From positions 27,439 to 91,438 of the IMG/VR virus record IMGVR_UViG_3300042568_000467: a DNA stretch of 64,000 bases, one strand, 5' to 3'. Numbering within the stretch: the stretch's first letter is position 1; each line of letters begins with the position of its first letter. This stretch comes from a virus. The notes beneath the pieces were generated by a model. The model did no database searches and had not been told where the DNA came from. It was given only the letters and a program-made list of their open reading frames with translations. Both the position numbers and the translations under genes were made by a program. Shown here piece after piece: positions 51,497-59,727 of the stretch.

Positions 51497-54400
51497 CTAA
51501 TCTCCTAATTGTATATCCACTGCTCTAAATGGATAAATTGATTTTTTAGCTGATTGACTCTCTGGACCCGACATGTATCTTGCCTCAAATTTAGATCCTA
51601 CTGGAACGGGTTCGCCGAACTGTACAAATCCATCATTATCGAAGAAATATCCATCGGATGGAATCAAACTTAGCCAATGTTTTTCTTGGTTTCCCAATAT
51701 CTGTAGTATACCATTAATCGTTATCAAAAGCTTGTAAGGATTTTGTGGTATAAATACCTCTCCGTCATATGTTAGCTGGAATCTTGACTCAGATCCGTCA
51801 AAATAGACGGAAATGTCGTCCAGCGGATATATATCGGATCCAACTGATGAGGCAATTTGGTTTGCCAAATATGCCTTATTTACTGCATGCTCGTCATCTA
51901 TAGGCGCTGCTACAGATATTGGAGTGTTTCCAAAATCAACCCCGTTAATAATAACACTGTTTAATGTTTTATTTGTAAGAGTTGTTGTATTTGTTTCAGT
52001 GACTATTTTGTTAGATGCATTTACATCTAGCCCTAGTCCTGGAATTCTAAAGCTTGTTATTGAAGAGTTTCCTAATACAATTTGATTACTTGTATTTACA
52101 GCAGTAGTTGCTGCGTTATATCCAATAACAATGTTATTTGATCCAGTAGTAATTGCAGCTCCAGCCAATGTTCCAAGCGCAACGTTTTGATTTCCGAGCA
52201 ACAATTGTCCCGCAGCACCAGATCCAACAGCTACGTTATCTGAACCTTCTTGAACTGCACTTAATGCATCTAGTCCTAGCGCAGAGTTATTAGCACCCGA
52301 AGTTAGGTTTCCTAATACAAACTCTCCGACACCAGTATTATTATTAAATGTATCAACTACACCATATACTAAACCAGGAAGGTCTGGAGTTGCGCTTGGT
52401 ATTTGATAAGTGCTTCCAAGAGCTACTGTGGTATCGGTTAGACCTATTGACATAATAATGCTTGAATTTGTCAACTTATTATTTGCAATAGATCCTGCAA
52501 GCATTGCATTTGTAACTGTATTATTTGGAAGTATTACAGTTCCTGTAAATGTAGGTGACGCAAGATTTGCCTTTAAATTAAGAGCTGTCTGCTGTGCTGT
52601 TGAAACTGGTTTGTTAGCATCTGAAGTATTATCAACGTTAGACAAACCTACGTCAGATTTTGTAATTCCAGTTGGGGTATTAATAACTGGAGACGTTAAA
52701 GTTTTATTTGTCAGAGTTTGAGCTGTGTTTAAATCTACAGTTGTTCCTGTATTAATACTAAAAGTATTTCCAGTAAGGCTTAAGCCATTTCCAGCTAAAT
52801 ATGTACCAGCTCCTGAAAATTGAGTAAATGTTATTGGGTCTGTCCCAATTGTAACAACACTCGTTGATGTTTGAACCCAGCCTGTATTGTCATTAACTGT
52901 ACCACCAGTGACAAAGATGAAGTCTCCGCCATCAACCTCTGATGGGGAATCAAAGTCTGTGGCACGAGACATCATTGCGCCATCATTTATAACATAAATA
53001 CCATTTTCGCTAGGTGTGTTTTGATTCTTTACTAAAATACGATTTCCTGCAGCTAAAGTAACACCATCAATTACATCTCCAACAGAAGTTGCAAACGATA
53101 TGTTTCCTGTAGTAGCTGCTACCGCAGACGGGTGTATGTGTAACCCTTCTGTTACCGAATCTACATAAGCTTTAGTTGCTGCATCTGTAGAAGCCGTTGG
53201 TGTTCCAAGATTTGTTATTTTGTATGTTGCTAAAGTTACATCACCAGTTGGTGCCCCAACAGAATTTAATGAAAATTCTGAAGGATCTACAGAAATTGCT
53301 CCTGTAGTATCATCATAGTCAAGACCGTTACCGACTACGGTTCCGATAGCATCCTGAGCTCTTTCATCTGTAAAATAAAGCGCTGTTCCTTCTGCAATGT
53401 CTGAAGTGGTAAGGGCATCAGCGTGAGCTATTGCATTTGTTTGTGCTGCAGAAGCTGCTCCAAATGCGTCGTATGTGTTTGGAGTTACAGAAATTGCTCC
53501 AGTTGTATCGTTATAAGAAAGACCTGTTCCAACTGCATTTCCTACTGCGTCTTGAGCATTTTCATCTGTATATGTTACTGCTCCAGTTAAAGAAATTGAA
53601 TTTGCTACATCATCATAAGATACTGAAATATTTGTGTGTGTGCCAGCTGCTAAAGCGGCTGCTACAGCATCTTGTGCTCTGTCATCTGTAAAGTATTTAT
53701 TTGTACCACCTTCAGCCAAGGCATCTGTTGTAGAGTCCGCCACTCCATTTTCAGCAGTAATAGTAAGTCCGTTTTTATCTCCTGTAATTGATATATTAGA
53801 CTTTGTAGCATTTGTAAGTAGTTCTGCTGCAAATGCTTTGGTTGCCAATTCTGCTGTGTCTGCAATACCATGAATATTGGTTGTATCAGATTCGTGGGTA
53901 GATAAGTCAGTTGATGACGCCTTACTGTTTAATTGTGTTTGTATAGAAGATGTTACACCGTCTACATAATTAAGTTCTGTTGTAGATAGTGTTGCACCGT
54001 CAAGGATGTTTAACTCTGTAGAGCTTGCTGTTAAAGCCACATCCTCATTAATTTTAGGGGAATTTAAAGTTTTGTTTGTAACGGTTTGTGTTCCATCTGT
54101 TGTAAGAAGTTTAGATGTATCTGCAATACCGTGAATATTTGTTGTATCTGCCTCGTGGTTAGTTAAATTTGTTGCAACTGTTGTAAAGAATGTTGGATCG
54201 TCATTAACTGCAGCTGCTAATTCATTTAATGTGTCTAGTAGGCCAGGTGCCCCGTCTACTAAATTGCTGACAGCGGTTGAAATATCTGATGTTAATGCTA
54301 CTGTTCCAGAACTATTTGGAAGAGTAATTGTTCTATTTGCAGTTGGCTCTGTAGCAGTTAATGTTGTTGTATAGTCGTGAGCCTGATCGTTCCATAAAAT

Positions 54401-54685
54401 GATTGAGTTTTCTGGAATTATTAAATCGCCATTTGAATCTAATTCTGCTGGGCCTCCAGGAGTTCCTTGATCTGCTACGAGGATGTAGTCACCAAGACTA
54501 TTGGTTAATCCAGAAGGAGTTACGTTTGCATAACTAGTTGTGGCTGTCCATGTAGAACCATTACCTATTTTAAACTTAAGGGTATCTGTTTCAATACCAA
54601 TTTCGCCTGCTCTTAATACTGGATTTGCTGAAACCCAATTTGCTGCGGTATCTCTTCGTAATTGAATTCTAATTGCCACTTGCAT
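51497..54685 (-). CDS. tail fibre protein with repeated T-x-T-T-x-NKTL units
   Basis: About 1062 residues from the ATG at 54685; the frame extends to a TTG at 54697 without SD support. The first 60 residues (QLRRDTAANWVSANPVLRAG then EIGIETDTLKFKIGNGSTW) are the attachment domain common to cyanophage and T4-like fibres. The body repeats TLTNKTLNSP-, STELNILDGAT- and TNIHGIADT-type units that form a long beta shaft. Near the C-terminus are NVAVGSGAAGQLLLGNQNVA-type left-handed beta-roll repeats and a compact tip. Ends just after the 1004-residue protein's start. Confidence 0.7.
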   Translation of the reverse strand: MQVAIRIQLRRDTAANWVSANPVLRAGEIGIETDTLKFKIGNGSTWTATTSYANVTPSGLTNSLGDYILVADQGTPGGPAELDSNGDLIIPENSIILWNDQAHDYTTTLTATEPTANRTITLPNSSGTVALTSDISTAVSNLVDGAPGLLDTLNELAAAVNDDPTFFTTVATNLTNHEADTTNIHGIADTSKLLTTDGTQTVTNKTLNSPKINEDVALTASSTELNILDGATLSTTELNYVDGVTSSIQTQLNSKASSTDLSTHESDTTNIHGIADTAELATKAFAAELLTNATKSNISITGDKNGLTITAENGVADSTTDALAEGGTNKYFTDDRAQDAVAAALAAGTHTNISVSYDDVANSISLTGAVTYTDENAQDAVGNAVGTGLSYNDTTGAISVTPNTYDAFGAASAAQTNAIAHADALTTSDIAEGTALYFTDERAQDAIGTVVGNGLDYDDTTGAISVDPSEFSLNSVGAPTGDVTLATYKITNLGTPTASTDAATKAYVDSVTEGLHIHPSAVAATTGNISFATSVGDVIDGVTLAAGNRILVKNQNTPSENGIYVINDGAMMSRATDFDSPSEVDGGDFIFVTGGTVNDNTGWVQTSTSVVTIGTDPITFTQFSGAGTYLAGNGLSLTGNTFSINTGTTVDLNTAQTLTNKTLTSPVINTPTGITKSDVGLSNVDNTSDANKPVSTAQQTALNLKANLASPTFTGTVILPNNTVTNAMLAGSIANNKLTNSSIIMSIGLTDTTVALGSTYQIPSATPDLPGLVYGVVDTFNNNTGVGEFVLGNLTSGANNSALGLDALSAVQEGSDNVAVGSGAAGQLLLGNQNVALGTLAGAAITTGSNNIVIGYNAATTAVNTSNQIVLGNSSITSFRIPGLGLDVNASNKIVTETNTTTLTNKTLNSVIINGVDFGNTPISVAAPIDDEHAVNKAYLANQIASSVGSDIYPLDDISVYFDGSESRFQLTYDGEVFIPQNPYKLLITINGILQILGNQEKHWLSLIPSDGYFFDNDGFVQFGEPVPVGSKFEARYMSGPESQSAKKSIYPFRAVDIQLGD

Positions 54686-55094
54686 TACCCCCGTCAATAT
54701 AAGTATCTATAAAACTTGAACTAGCACTGCCTGAAGATGCAAAGATTCTAGAATCATCAACATACTCACCATAAGTTACTTCTTCAACAATACCTGTTGA
54801 CTGGCTGTGTGTGTGCTCAAGAATTTCTTTTGGTCCTGCAACATCATACCAAACTTGTCCATTATATCCTTTAAATGTATTTTCTGATGTATCAAAGTAC
54901 AACTCTCCTAATGTGGGAGTAGCTGGTGGTTCTGGTAAAACCGCAACACCTGTGGCTACATTTCCCCATGATGATCCAGAATAAATTCTTAATTTACCAG
55001 TTGCACTATTGTAATAGATTGCACCAGGGGTTGCCACTGAAGGATCTGTAGCAAGTGCTGGTGGTGCTATAGGAGTTAAGAATTTTTTTGTCAT
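54669..55094 (-). CDS. short fibre-attachment protein
   Basis: A 141-residue protein with two copies of a small beta unit: PGAIYYNSATGKLRIYSGSS ending in W, and LGELYFDTSENTFKGYNGQVW. The same unit opens the next protein upstream and is widespread in phage fibre N-termini. It overlaps the fibre gene downstream by 17 bases. Probably a component of the fibre base. Confidence 0.6.
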   Translation of the reverse strand: MTKKFLTPIAPPALATDPSVATPGAIYYNSATGKLRIYSGSSWGNVATGVAVLPEPPATPTLGELYFDTSENTFKGYNGQVWYDVAGPKEILEHTHSQSTGIVEEVTYGEYVDDSRIFASSGSASSSFIDTYIDGGNASGN

Positions 55095-55097
55095 CTG

Positions 55098-56513
55098 TTA
55101 TCCTACAATAACAACTCTGTATGCTCCAGCTGTTGGTTGGGACGCAAATGTCAGTGTTACTCTTGATGTGGAGGTGTGATCTACATCACATTCTACCTGA
55201 TTGTATGGAGATGCAGTTGCATAAACCTGAACTGTTACGTCTCTTGTTCCTAGGTTGTGATCTGCGTAAAAAGTAAATGGTGCTGATTCTGTTGTGGTAA
55301 TATCAGACTTCCATGTACGTGCTATGTCGTGATAATATCCACCCTGAAGGCCAACTTGCCACTTATCTGCTGTCTCGCTCCATAAGATTTCAGCATCTGC
55401 TTCTAATCCACGGTGTACAACAATTCCAGCATCTAGTGATGGTGCATTAGACTCTGGCATGTCAGAGTTAAGATTAATCTTATTATCTGAAATGTTAACC
55501 TGTGTAGAGTTAACTGTATTAATTACACCAGCTACGTTTAAGTCTCCGCCAACATTAAGGTTGTTGGTAATTGTTACGTCATCTGGTAAACCAATTGTTA
55601 CGGCTGCGCTCTCTGTGCCTGAACCAGAAACTGTAATTTCATTTGTTGTTCCAGAAATTGTTGCTACATAATTACCAGTTGTATCAGTTCCAAGTTCTAC
55701 TGAGTTTGGCTGAATTGTAGCTGCAAAACTTACGTTACCGAGATTAGTTACTGTTCCAGTACCTGTTACATCTCCTGTAAGAGTAATATCAAAATCATTT
55801 GTATCAAAATCAAGCTTTCCATTAGTATCATCGTATGTAACAGAAATTCCAGACTCTGTATTTGATGAAACCATTCCACCAACAATGTCTTGAACTCTTT
55901 CTGCATTTAATGTTACTGCACCTGATGTTACTGTAAAATCTGTTGAATCAAAACTTGCAACACCTTTATTTGATGAAGTTGCATCTTCTGCTGATATGGT
56001 AACTGTGTTTTCTGTTACAGCAACATCAATTCCTTCTCCACCAGATACTTGCAATCCTTCTGTTAGTAATGAAATACCAGTTGTTCCAGTGTCTCCATTA
56101 ACTGTAAGTATTGTTGCTACATCTACTTCGCCTGCGGCTGTTAAGCGACCTTGAGCATCTACTGTAAATGTTGGGATCTTTGTTTGTGAACCATAGTTGC
56201 CAGCTGTTACCGCTGTATTATCCAAATCAATTGTTGTTGTTCCAGCTGGATCGCCGTATGTTGATGTTAAACCAACTCCGCCAACGATAGATGAACCAAT
56301 AACATCTTGTATAACTTCTGTGGAGCCAGACATTGGCATCCATGGACCATTTGGTGATGCAAGTCCATTGTAGTAATACATCGTGTTGTTTGATGTGTCA
56401 TAATAAATCTGTCCAGTTACTGGACTAGATGGAGCTGATGAAAGCCCCTGAATTCTGGCATTCTGAAGTTCATTCTTATTCAGATTTATGTCAGTTACAA
56501 ATAATCTTGCCAT
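55098..56513 (-). CDS. tail fibre/structural protein
   Basis: A 471-residue protein. The N-terminus has DINLNKNELQNARIQGLSSA followed by the GQIYYDTSNNTMYYYNGLA unit. A shaft with repeated GTGTVTNLGNVSFAATIQPN-type strands follows, then a central NTVNSTQVNISDNKINLNSD segment seen in cyanophage fibres, and a C-terminal jelly-roll-like tip (FTFYADHNLGTRDVTVQVYA, then TLTFASQPTAGAYRVVIVG). SD AAAGGAG. Likely a receptor-binding or accessory fibre. Confidence 0.62.
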   Translation of the reverse strand: MARLFVTDINLNKNELQNARIQGLSSAPSSPVTGQIYYDTSNNTMYYYNGLASPNGPWMPMSGSTEVIQDVIGSSIVGGVGLTSTYGDPAGTTTIDLDNTAVTAGNYGSQTKIPTFTVDAQGRLTAAGEVDVATILTVNGDTGTTGISLLTEGLQVSGGEGIDVAVTENTVTISAEDATSSNKGVASFDSTDFTVTSGAVTLNAERVQDIVGGMVSSNTESGISVTYDDTNGKLDFDTNDFDITLTGDVTGTGTVTNLGNVSFAATIQPNSVELGTDTTGNYVATISGTTNEITVSGSGTESAAVTIGLPDDVTITNNLNVGGDLNVAGVINTVNSTQVNISDNKINLNSDMPESNAPSLDAGIVVHRGLEADAEILWSETADKWQVGLQGGYYHDIARTWKSDITTTESAPFTFYADHNLGTRDVTVQVYATASPYNQVECDVDHTSTSRVTLTFASQPTAGAYRVVIVG

Positions 56514-56527
56514 GTGCTATATCTCCT

Positions 56528-56983
56528 TTAAGACAGGTATGCTGTCCCACCGAATGGTTGAGCCATTGTCAGTGTAATTTTGTTAATACTATTATAGTCT
56601 ATTCCTGTTTCTAATATATCGCCTGCGCTGTTCTTGACAGTTACATTTGGGTTGTAGCCCATATTGTGCACTATTTCAAGGTAGTGGTAGGATCCTGCAT
56701 TTACAACTTGATTGATTGAGAAAGGGTATGTGAGGGTGCTTGTACTGAGTAAATAATTAGTTGCTCCTGCCCAAGAAGCGTCGTTGGGTTTTGGCCCATA
56801 GAATCTAGTTGTTTGTTTATCGTAATAAAAATCGCCTTCAAAGCCTAGGTTATCTGCTGGAACACCATTTCCATTCAGAATTGTTTTTCCTCTAGGTCCT
56901 TGAGGACCAGGTGTATTTAAAACAATTTTATTAGTCTGTTCAGTTACTACTACTGTTGGGTTATTGTTATTGTTTATTGGCAT
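56528..56983 (-). CDS. structural protein with collagen-like triplets
   Basis: A 151-residue protein starting at an ATG that overlaps the previous stop (TGATG). Near residue 27 is a short collagen-like run GPQ-GPR-GKT; then comes the GDFYYDKQTTRFYGPK beta unit used in this locus, and a C-terminal jelly-roll tip (YHYLEIVHNMGYNPNVTVKN, ending GGTAYLS). Pro before Gly in such triplets is the classical prolyl-4-hydroxylase target, which may matter given the oxygenase array 10 kb downstream (inference). Confidence 0.6.
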   Translation of the reverse strand: MPINNNNNPTVVVTEQTNKIVLNTPGPQGPRGKTILNGNGVPADNLGFEGDFYYDKQTTRFYGPKPNDASWAGATNYLLSTSTLTYPFSINQVVNAGSYHYLEIVHNMGYNPNVTVKNSAGDILETGIDYNSINKITLTMAQPFGGTAYLS

Positions 56984-57330
56984 CAAATGGTTACCGATCT
57001 GCTCAACGTTATATATCCTTCAAGCAATTTAGTTTTATTTAAATTGCTATCGGTTAACATAAGGTCATATGAAGACTTTGGATAGAATAATTTATTAGTT
57101 TGAGTAGGGGTCATCTTAATTGTTAATTTACCACTTGGCTCATCAATGATTATTCCGCCAGCAGGTGATGTGAGACTAAAGGCTAGCTTGCTTCCGCCCT
57201 TTGTATCTCTTACCTGTAATTTTGCTGAACAGTCTGTAAGATTGATTGGATCTCCGTCGTTGTCTTTATATTCAACGGTAAATGTAAAGGTAGTGTTTTG
57301 ATCCACTTCCCAATTTTTTTGTCCTGCCAT
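56983..57330 (-). CDS. Ig-like baseplate/appendage protein
   Basis: A 115-residue beta-sandwich protein: FTFTVEYKDNDGDPINLTDC, AKLQVRDTKGGSKLAFSLTS and YDLMLTDSNLNKTKLLEGYI. This pattern is common to small phage proteins such as BppU-like upper baseplate components. First gene of the appendage operon after the holin terminator; SD AGGAG lies before the ATG. Confidence 0.6.
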   Translation of the reverse strand: MAGQKNWEVDQNTTFTFTVEYKDNDGDPINLTDCSAKLQVRDTKGGSKLAFSLTSPAGGIIIDEPSGKLTIKMTPTQTNKLFYPKSSYDLMLTDSNLNKTKLLEGYITLSRSVTI

Positions 57331-57350
57331 TTGCTAAATCTCCTAAATAG

Positions 57351-57381
57351 GAAAACTCCTATGCCAATTTTAGCATAGGAG
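57351..57381 (-). terminator. intrinsic terminator after holin gene
   Basis: A 9-bp stem (57356-57364 with 57373-57381), loop of eight bases, followed by TTTTCC on the minus strand. Separates the holin from the appendage operon. Confidence 0.8.
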
Positions 57382-57404
57382 CTATCCTAATCTGTTACTA
57401 TTTT

Positions 57405-57632
57405 TTACTTCTTTGTGAACCCAAATGAGCTTTCGTTTGGATTAAGTGCCTTCAAAATAACTGGTAGACAAGCTGCAATACCACCCTTGATTAAATCTCC
57501 TGGGTCAGTATTTCCAGTCATGTAAAGAGCAATGGCAGCACCTAAAAAGTGACGACCATAGCTTGCTAACGCTGCTAGAATTTTTTCTTGCATTGTTACC
57601 TTTCCATCATTGTTAAGATCTTGCTTTGGCAT
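57405..57632 (-). CDS. holin-like membrane protein with EF-hand loop
   Basis: A 75-residue protein. Residues of about 24-44 and 48-66 form one or two hydrophobic segments (FLGAAIALYMTGN, then GGIAACLPVILKALNP), the plan of actinophage holins. Residues 5-16 (DLNNDGKVTMQE) match a complete 12-residue EF-hand loop, D-x-N-x-D-G-x-V-x-x-x-E, which should bind calcium. Holins make the lytic membrane lesion; a calcium-binding N-terminus would be unusual and could time it. SD AAGGAGG is perfect. It has its own promoter and terminator. Confidence 0.65.
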   Translation of the reverse strand: MPKQDLNNDGKVTMQEKILAALASYGRHFLGAAIALYMTGNTDPGDLIKGGIAACLPVILKALNPNESSFGFTKK

Positions 57633-57648
57633 AAGATCCTCCTTATTT

Positions 57649-57687
57649 CTGGGCCCTGTGCCCAGGAATTTTGGGTTTTACCCCAAT
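57649..57687 (-). promoter_or_regulatory. two hairpins in holin leader
   Basis: Between the candidate promoter and the SD lie two inverted repeats: TTGGG/CCCAA (about 57672-57687) and CTGGGC/GCCCAG (57649-57665). Neither has a T run below it, so they more likely structure the 5' leader than terminate. They could tune holin translation or mRNA stability. Confidence 0.4.
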
Positions 57688-57691
57688 GTTT

Positions 57692-57720
57692 ATTATATAC
57701 CTCTTAAGCGGAAATGTCTA
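57692..57720 (-). promoter_or_regulatory. promoter of holin gene
   Basis: Minus strand TAGACA (57720-57715), 17 bases, TATAAT (57697-57692). The -35 lies inside the last codons of the RNR gene. Expected start near 57685. Confidence 0.6.
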
Positions 57721-59638
57721 CTAATTCGCAATTTCCATCTGAACTGCATGCTAGCGTAGAGTTAATAGATGTTCCATCTTCTGTCTCATAAAAAGATAAA
57801 TCTTCCCAGCGAATGTTTTTTGGCATTTTGGCAAGGAGATCCTCGTATTCTTCTTTTGTTACTTCTTGATACGGAGCCTGCTTATAAGAGTGATCTGAAT
57901 GCGGCAAGAATGAAATTCCAGAAACCTCATCAAAATGCTTATACACCCAAGCACCAACTTCCATCCATTCTTCTTCTTTTACAGAAACTGTAATTGATGG
58001 CTTGTGCTCACACCATGCACGTTGGTATACCAACCATGTATTTAGGTGATCTAATGCTGTTAAATCATTTCTAACAATTGCACCTTCTGGTGCTTTAACT
58101 GGAAATGAAAATACGTATGTGTCGTTTGGCTTCATAACATCATCTTCTACTGGAATTCCAACTTCCTTTAAAAATGTAGAAATTGGATCTCCCTTTGAGC
58201 CACGAACTGTACGAATATAATATGGTGAATGCCAAGGATGCATTCCTGAAGATACCCCGACTAATTGAGACACTGTACCAGAAGGCTTTACGCATGTAAT
58301 AGCTGCAGACTCAGGAATCCCAATTTTCCCAGCCTCTTCTTTATTAACTTCACGAGCATACTCACGAAGTCTAGACAATGCATCTTCCAGCTTATCAAGA
58401 CCCTGTTTTCCAGAAAAGAACTTGTGTCCAAATTGTCCTGTTAATGAAACTCCAAGTAATCTTTCTTCTTCTGTATTGTCCTTCCAAATTTTACGAAGGT
58501 ATTTAAAGTCTGTTAGCGTTGATTGCCAAGTTCCAAGAATTGTTGCAAGGCGGACTTTATTTGCAACATCTTCATTTGTATCTTTTTCACGTAATACGAC
58601 TTCTGAAAGATTACAAAACTGGTAAGGACGTAAGATAATTTCTGAGCATGGGTTAGTTCCATAGTGAATATCTGGATCTCTTCTTCCATACTTGGCTGCT
58701 TGGGCTTGAGCTGCGGCCACATTGTATATACCTCGTTCTCCTGACTTTGAATCATAAAGATTTTTCCATTCTGCTATAAATTGTTCCATCTCTGGCTTGC
58801 GTGAATAAGCAACAGAGTTATTTGAAAGTGCACGTTGAGTATTATTTTCCCACCAGTTACCAGACTTTGCTGCGGCCATTTCAATATCGTTAATATTAGA
58901 AAGAGAAATCATTGCTGAGCGACGAACGCCTCCAACAACAACAACTTCACCGATCTTACACATAATATCATGTGCCTCAATAGGCTTTAGTTGTCTGCCT
59001 ACTGCATTTTTAAATTTTGCAATTGTAAAATCAAAAAGATTAATTAGTGGTTGTGGTCCAGACGAACGACCACCCATTGTCTTAAGTCTTGCACCTGCTG
59101 GACGAACTTTTGAAACATCAATTGCTGGGATATGTCCAGTCCATAGCAAAGCAAGCAGTTCACGGTATGCCTTAGCCCAACCTTGTTTTGAATCTTCTAC
59201 AACAATTACTGTATCTGATTTTTCAAGGGCTTCTGGAATAGCAGGAAGCTTATTAACATACTTGTATTCAACAGAGAATCCAACTCCAGTACCGCACATA
59301 AGAATATACATTGTTTCATCAAACGAACGTGGAGAATCTACTGGAACAAACGAACAATTATACCCAGCAACATTGTCACGATCTAATGCAGCGCCTGCAG
59401 TCATTACAGATCTCATTGACGGCATAACATTTCTATTAAAAACTGCAGACTTTAACTCTTCAATTAACTTTGATTCTGGTTCGTATGCATGTTCTTTGAA
59501 AAGACGATCTAGCATAAACTCAAAATATCTGTCTACTGTTTCTCCCCATGATTCACGGCGATTCTCTTCTGGAATCCATCTTGCATAACGTGACAAAGCA
59601 ATAAAATTTTCGTATGGGTTTTCAATAGTTCTTGACAT
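57704..59638 (-). CDS. nrdJ: class II (B12-dependent) ribonucleotide reductase
   Basis: A 644-residue monomeric, adenosylcobalamin-dependent reductase. The active-site triad is N329-P-C331-S-E333 (NPCSEI), with redox cysteines C95 (YNCSF) and C342, spaced as in Lactobacillus leichmannii RTPR. C-terminal shuttle cysteines are C631 and C637 (LACSSDGNC); the spacing is C-x5-C where C-x4-C is usual. There is no allosteric ATP cone. It converts ribonucleoside triphosphates or diphosphates to deoxy forms for phage DNA synthesis without oxygen and without NrdB. Upstream is an extended -10 (TGG-TAGAAT at 59695-59703) and an SD AAAGG. Confidence 0.93.
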   Translation of the reverse strand: MSRTIENPYENFIALSRYARWIPEENRRESWGETVDRYFEFMLDRLFKEHAYEPESKLIEELKSAVFNRNVMPSMRSVMTAGAALDRDNVAGYNCSFVPVDSPRSFDETMYILMCGTGVGFSVEYKYVNKLPAIPEALEKSDTVIVVEDSKQGWAKAYRELLALLWTGHIPAIDVSKVRPAGARLKTMGGRSSGPQPLINLFDFTIAKFKNAVGRQLKPIEAHDIMCKIGEVVVVGGVRRSAMISLSNINDIEMAAAKSGNWWENNTQRALSNNSVAYSRKPEMEQFIAEWKNLYDSKSGERGIYNVAAAQAQAAKYGRRDPDIHYGTNPCSEIILRPYQFCNLSEVVLREKDTNEDVANKVRLATILGTWQSTLTDFKYLRKIWKDNTEEERLLGVSLTGQFGHKFFSGKQGLDKLEDALSRLREYAREVNKEEAGKIGIPESAAITCVKPSGTVSQLVGVSSGMHPWHSPYYIRTVRGSKGDPISTFLKEVGIPVEDDVMKPNDTYVFSFPVKAPEGAIVRNDLTALDHLNTWLVYQRAWCEHKPSITVSVKEEEWMEVGAWVYKHFDEVSGISFLPHSDHSYKQAPYQEVTKEEYEDLLAKMPKNIRWEDLSFYETEDGTSINSTLACSSDGNCELVDISA

Positions 59639-59694
59639 TTTTAAATAACACCTTTTCTCCGCCCTGCGGTTTATGATTTTTTAGTTGAAGTCTA

Positions 59695-59703
59695 ATTCTA
59701 CCA
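59695..59703 (-). promoter_or_regulatory. candidate extended -10 promoter of RNR gene
   Basis: Minus strand TGG-TAGAAT with a C-rich, poor -35 region. Expected start near 59688, giving a leader of about 50 bases with a small CCGC/GCGG hairpin and the SD. Too short for a cobalamin riboswitch. Confidence 0.4.
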
Positions 59704-59727
59704 AACTTTAATCTAAAGGGGAAGGGG

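Noticed and set aside
53431-53871. Overlapping frames on both strands inside the fibre gene at 51497-54685
   Set aside because: Shadows of repetitive fibre coding sequence; no signals.
59639-59700. Cobalamin riboswitch upstream of the B12-dependent RNR
   Set aside because: The leader from the predicted start to the ATG is only about 50 bases, too short for a B12 riboswitch, and no B12-box-like sequence is seen.
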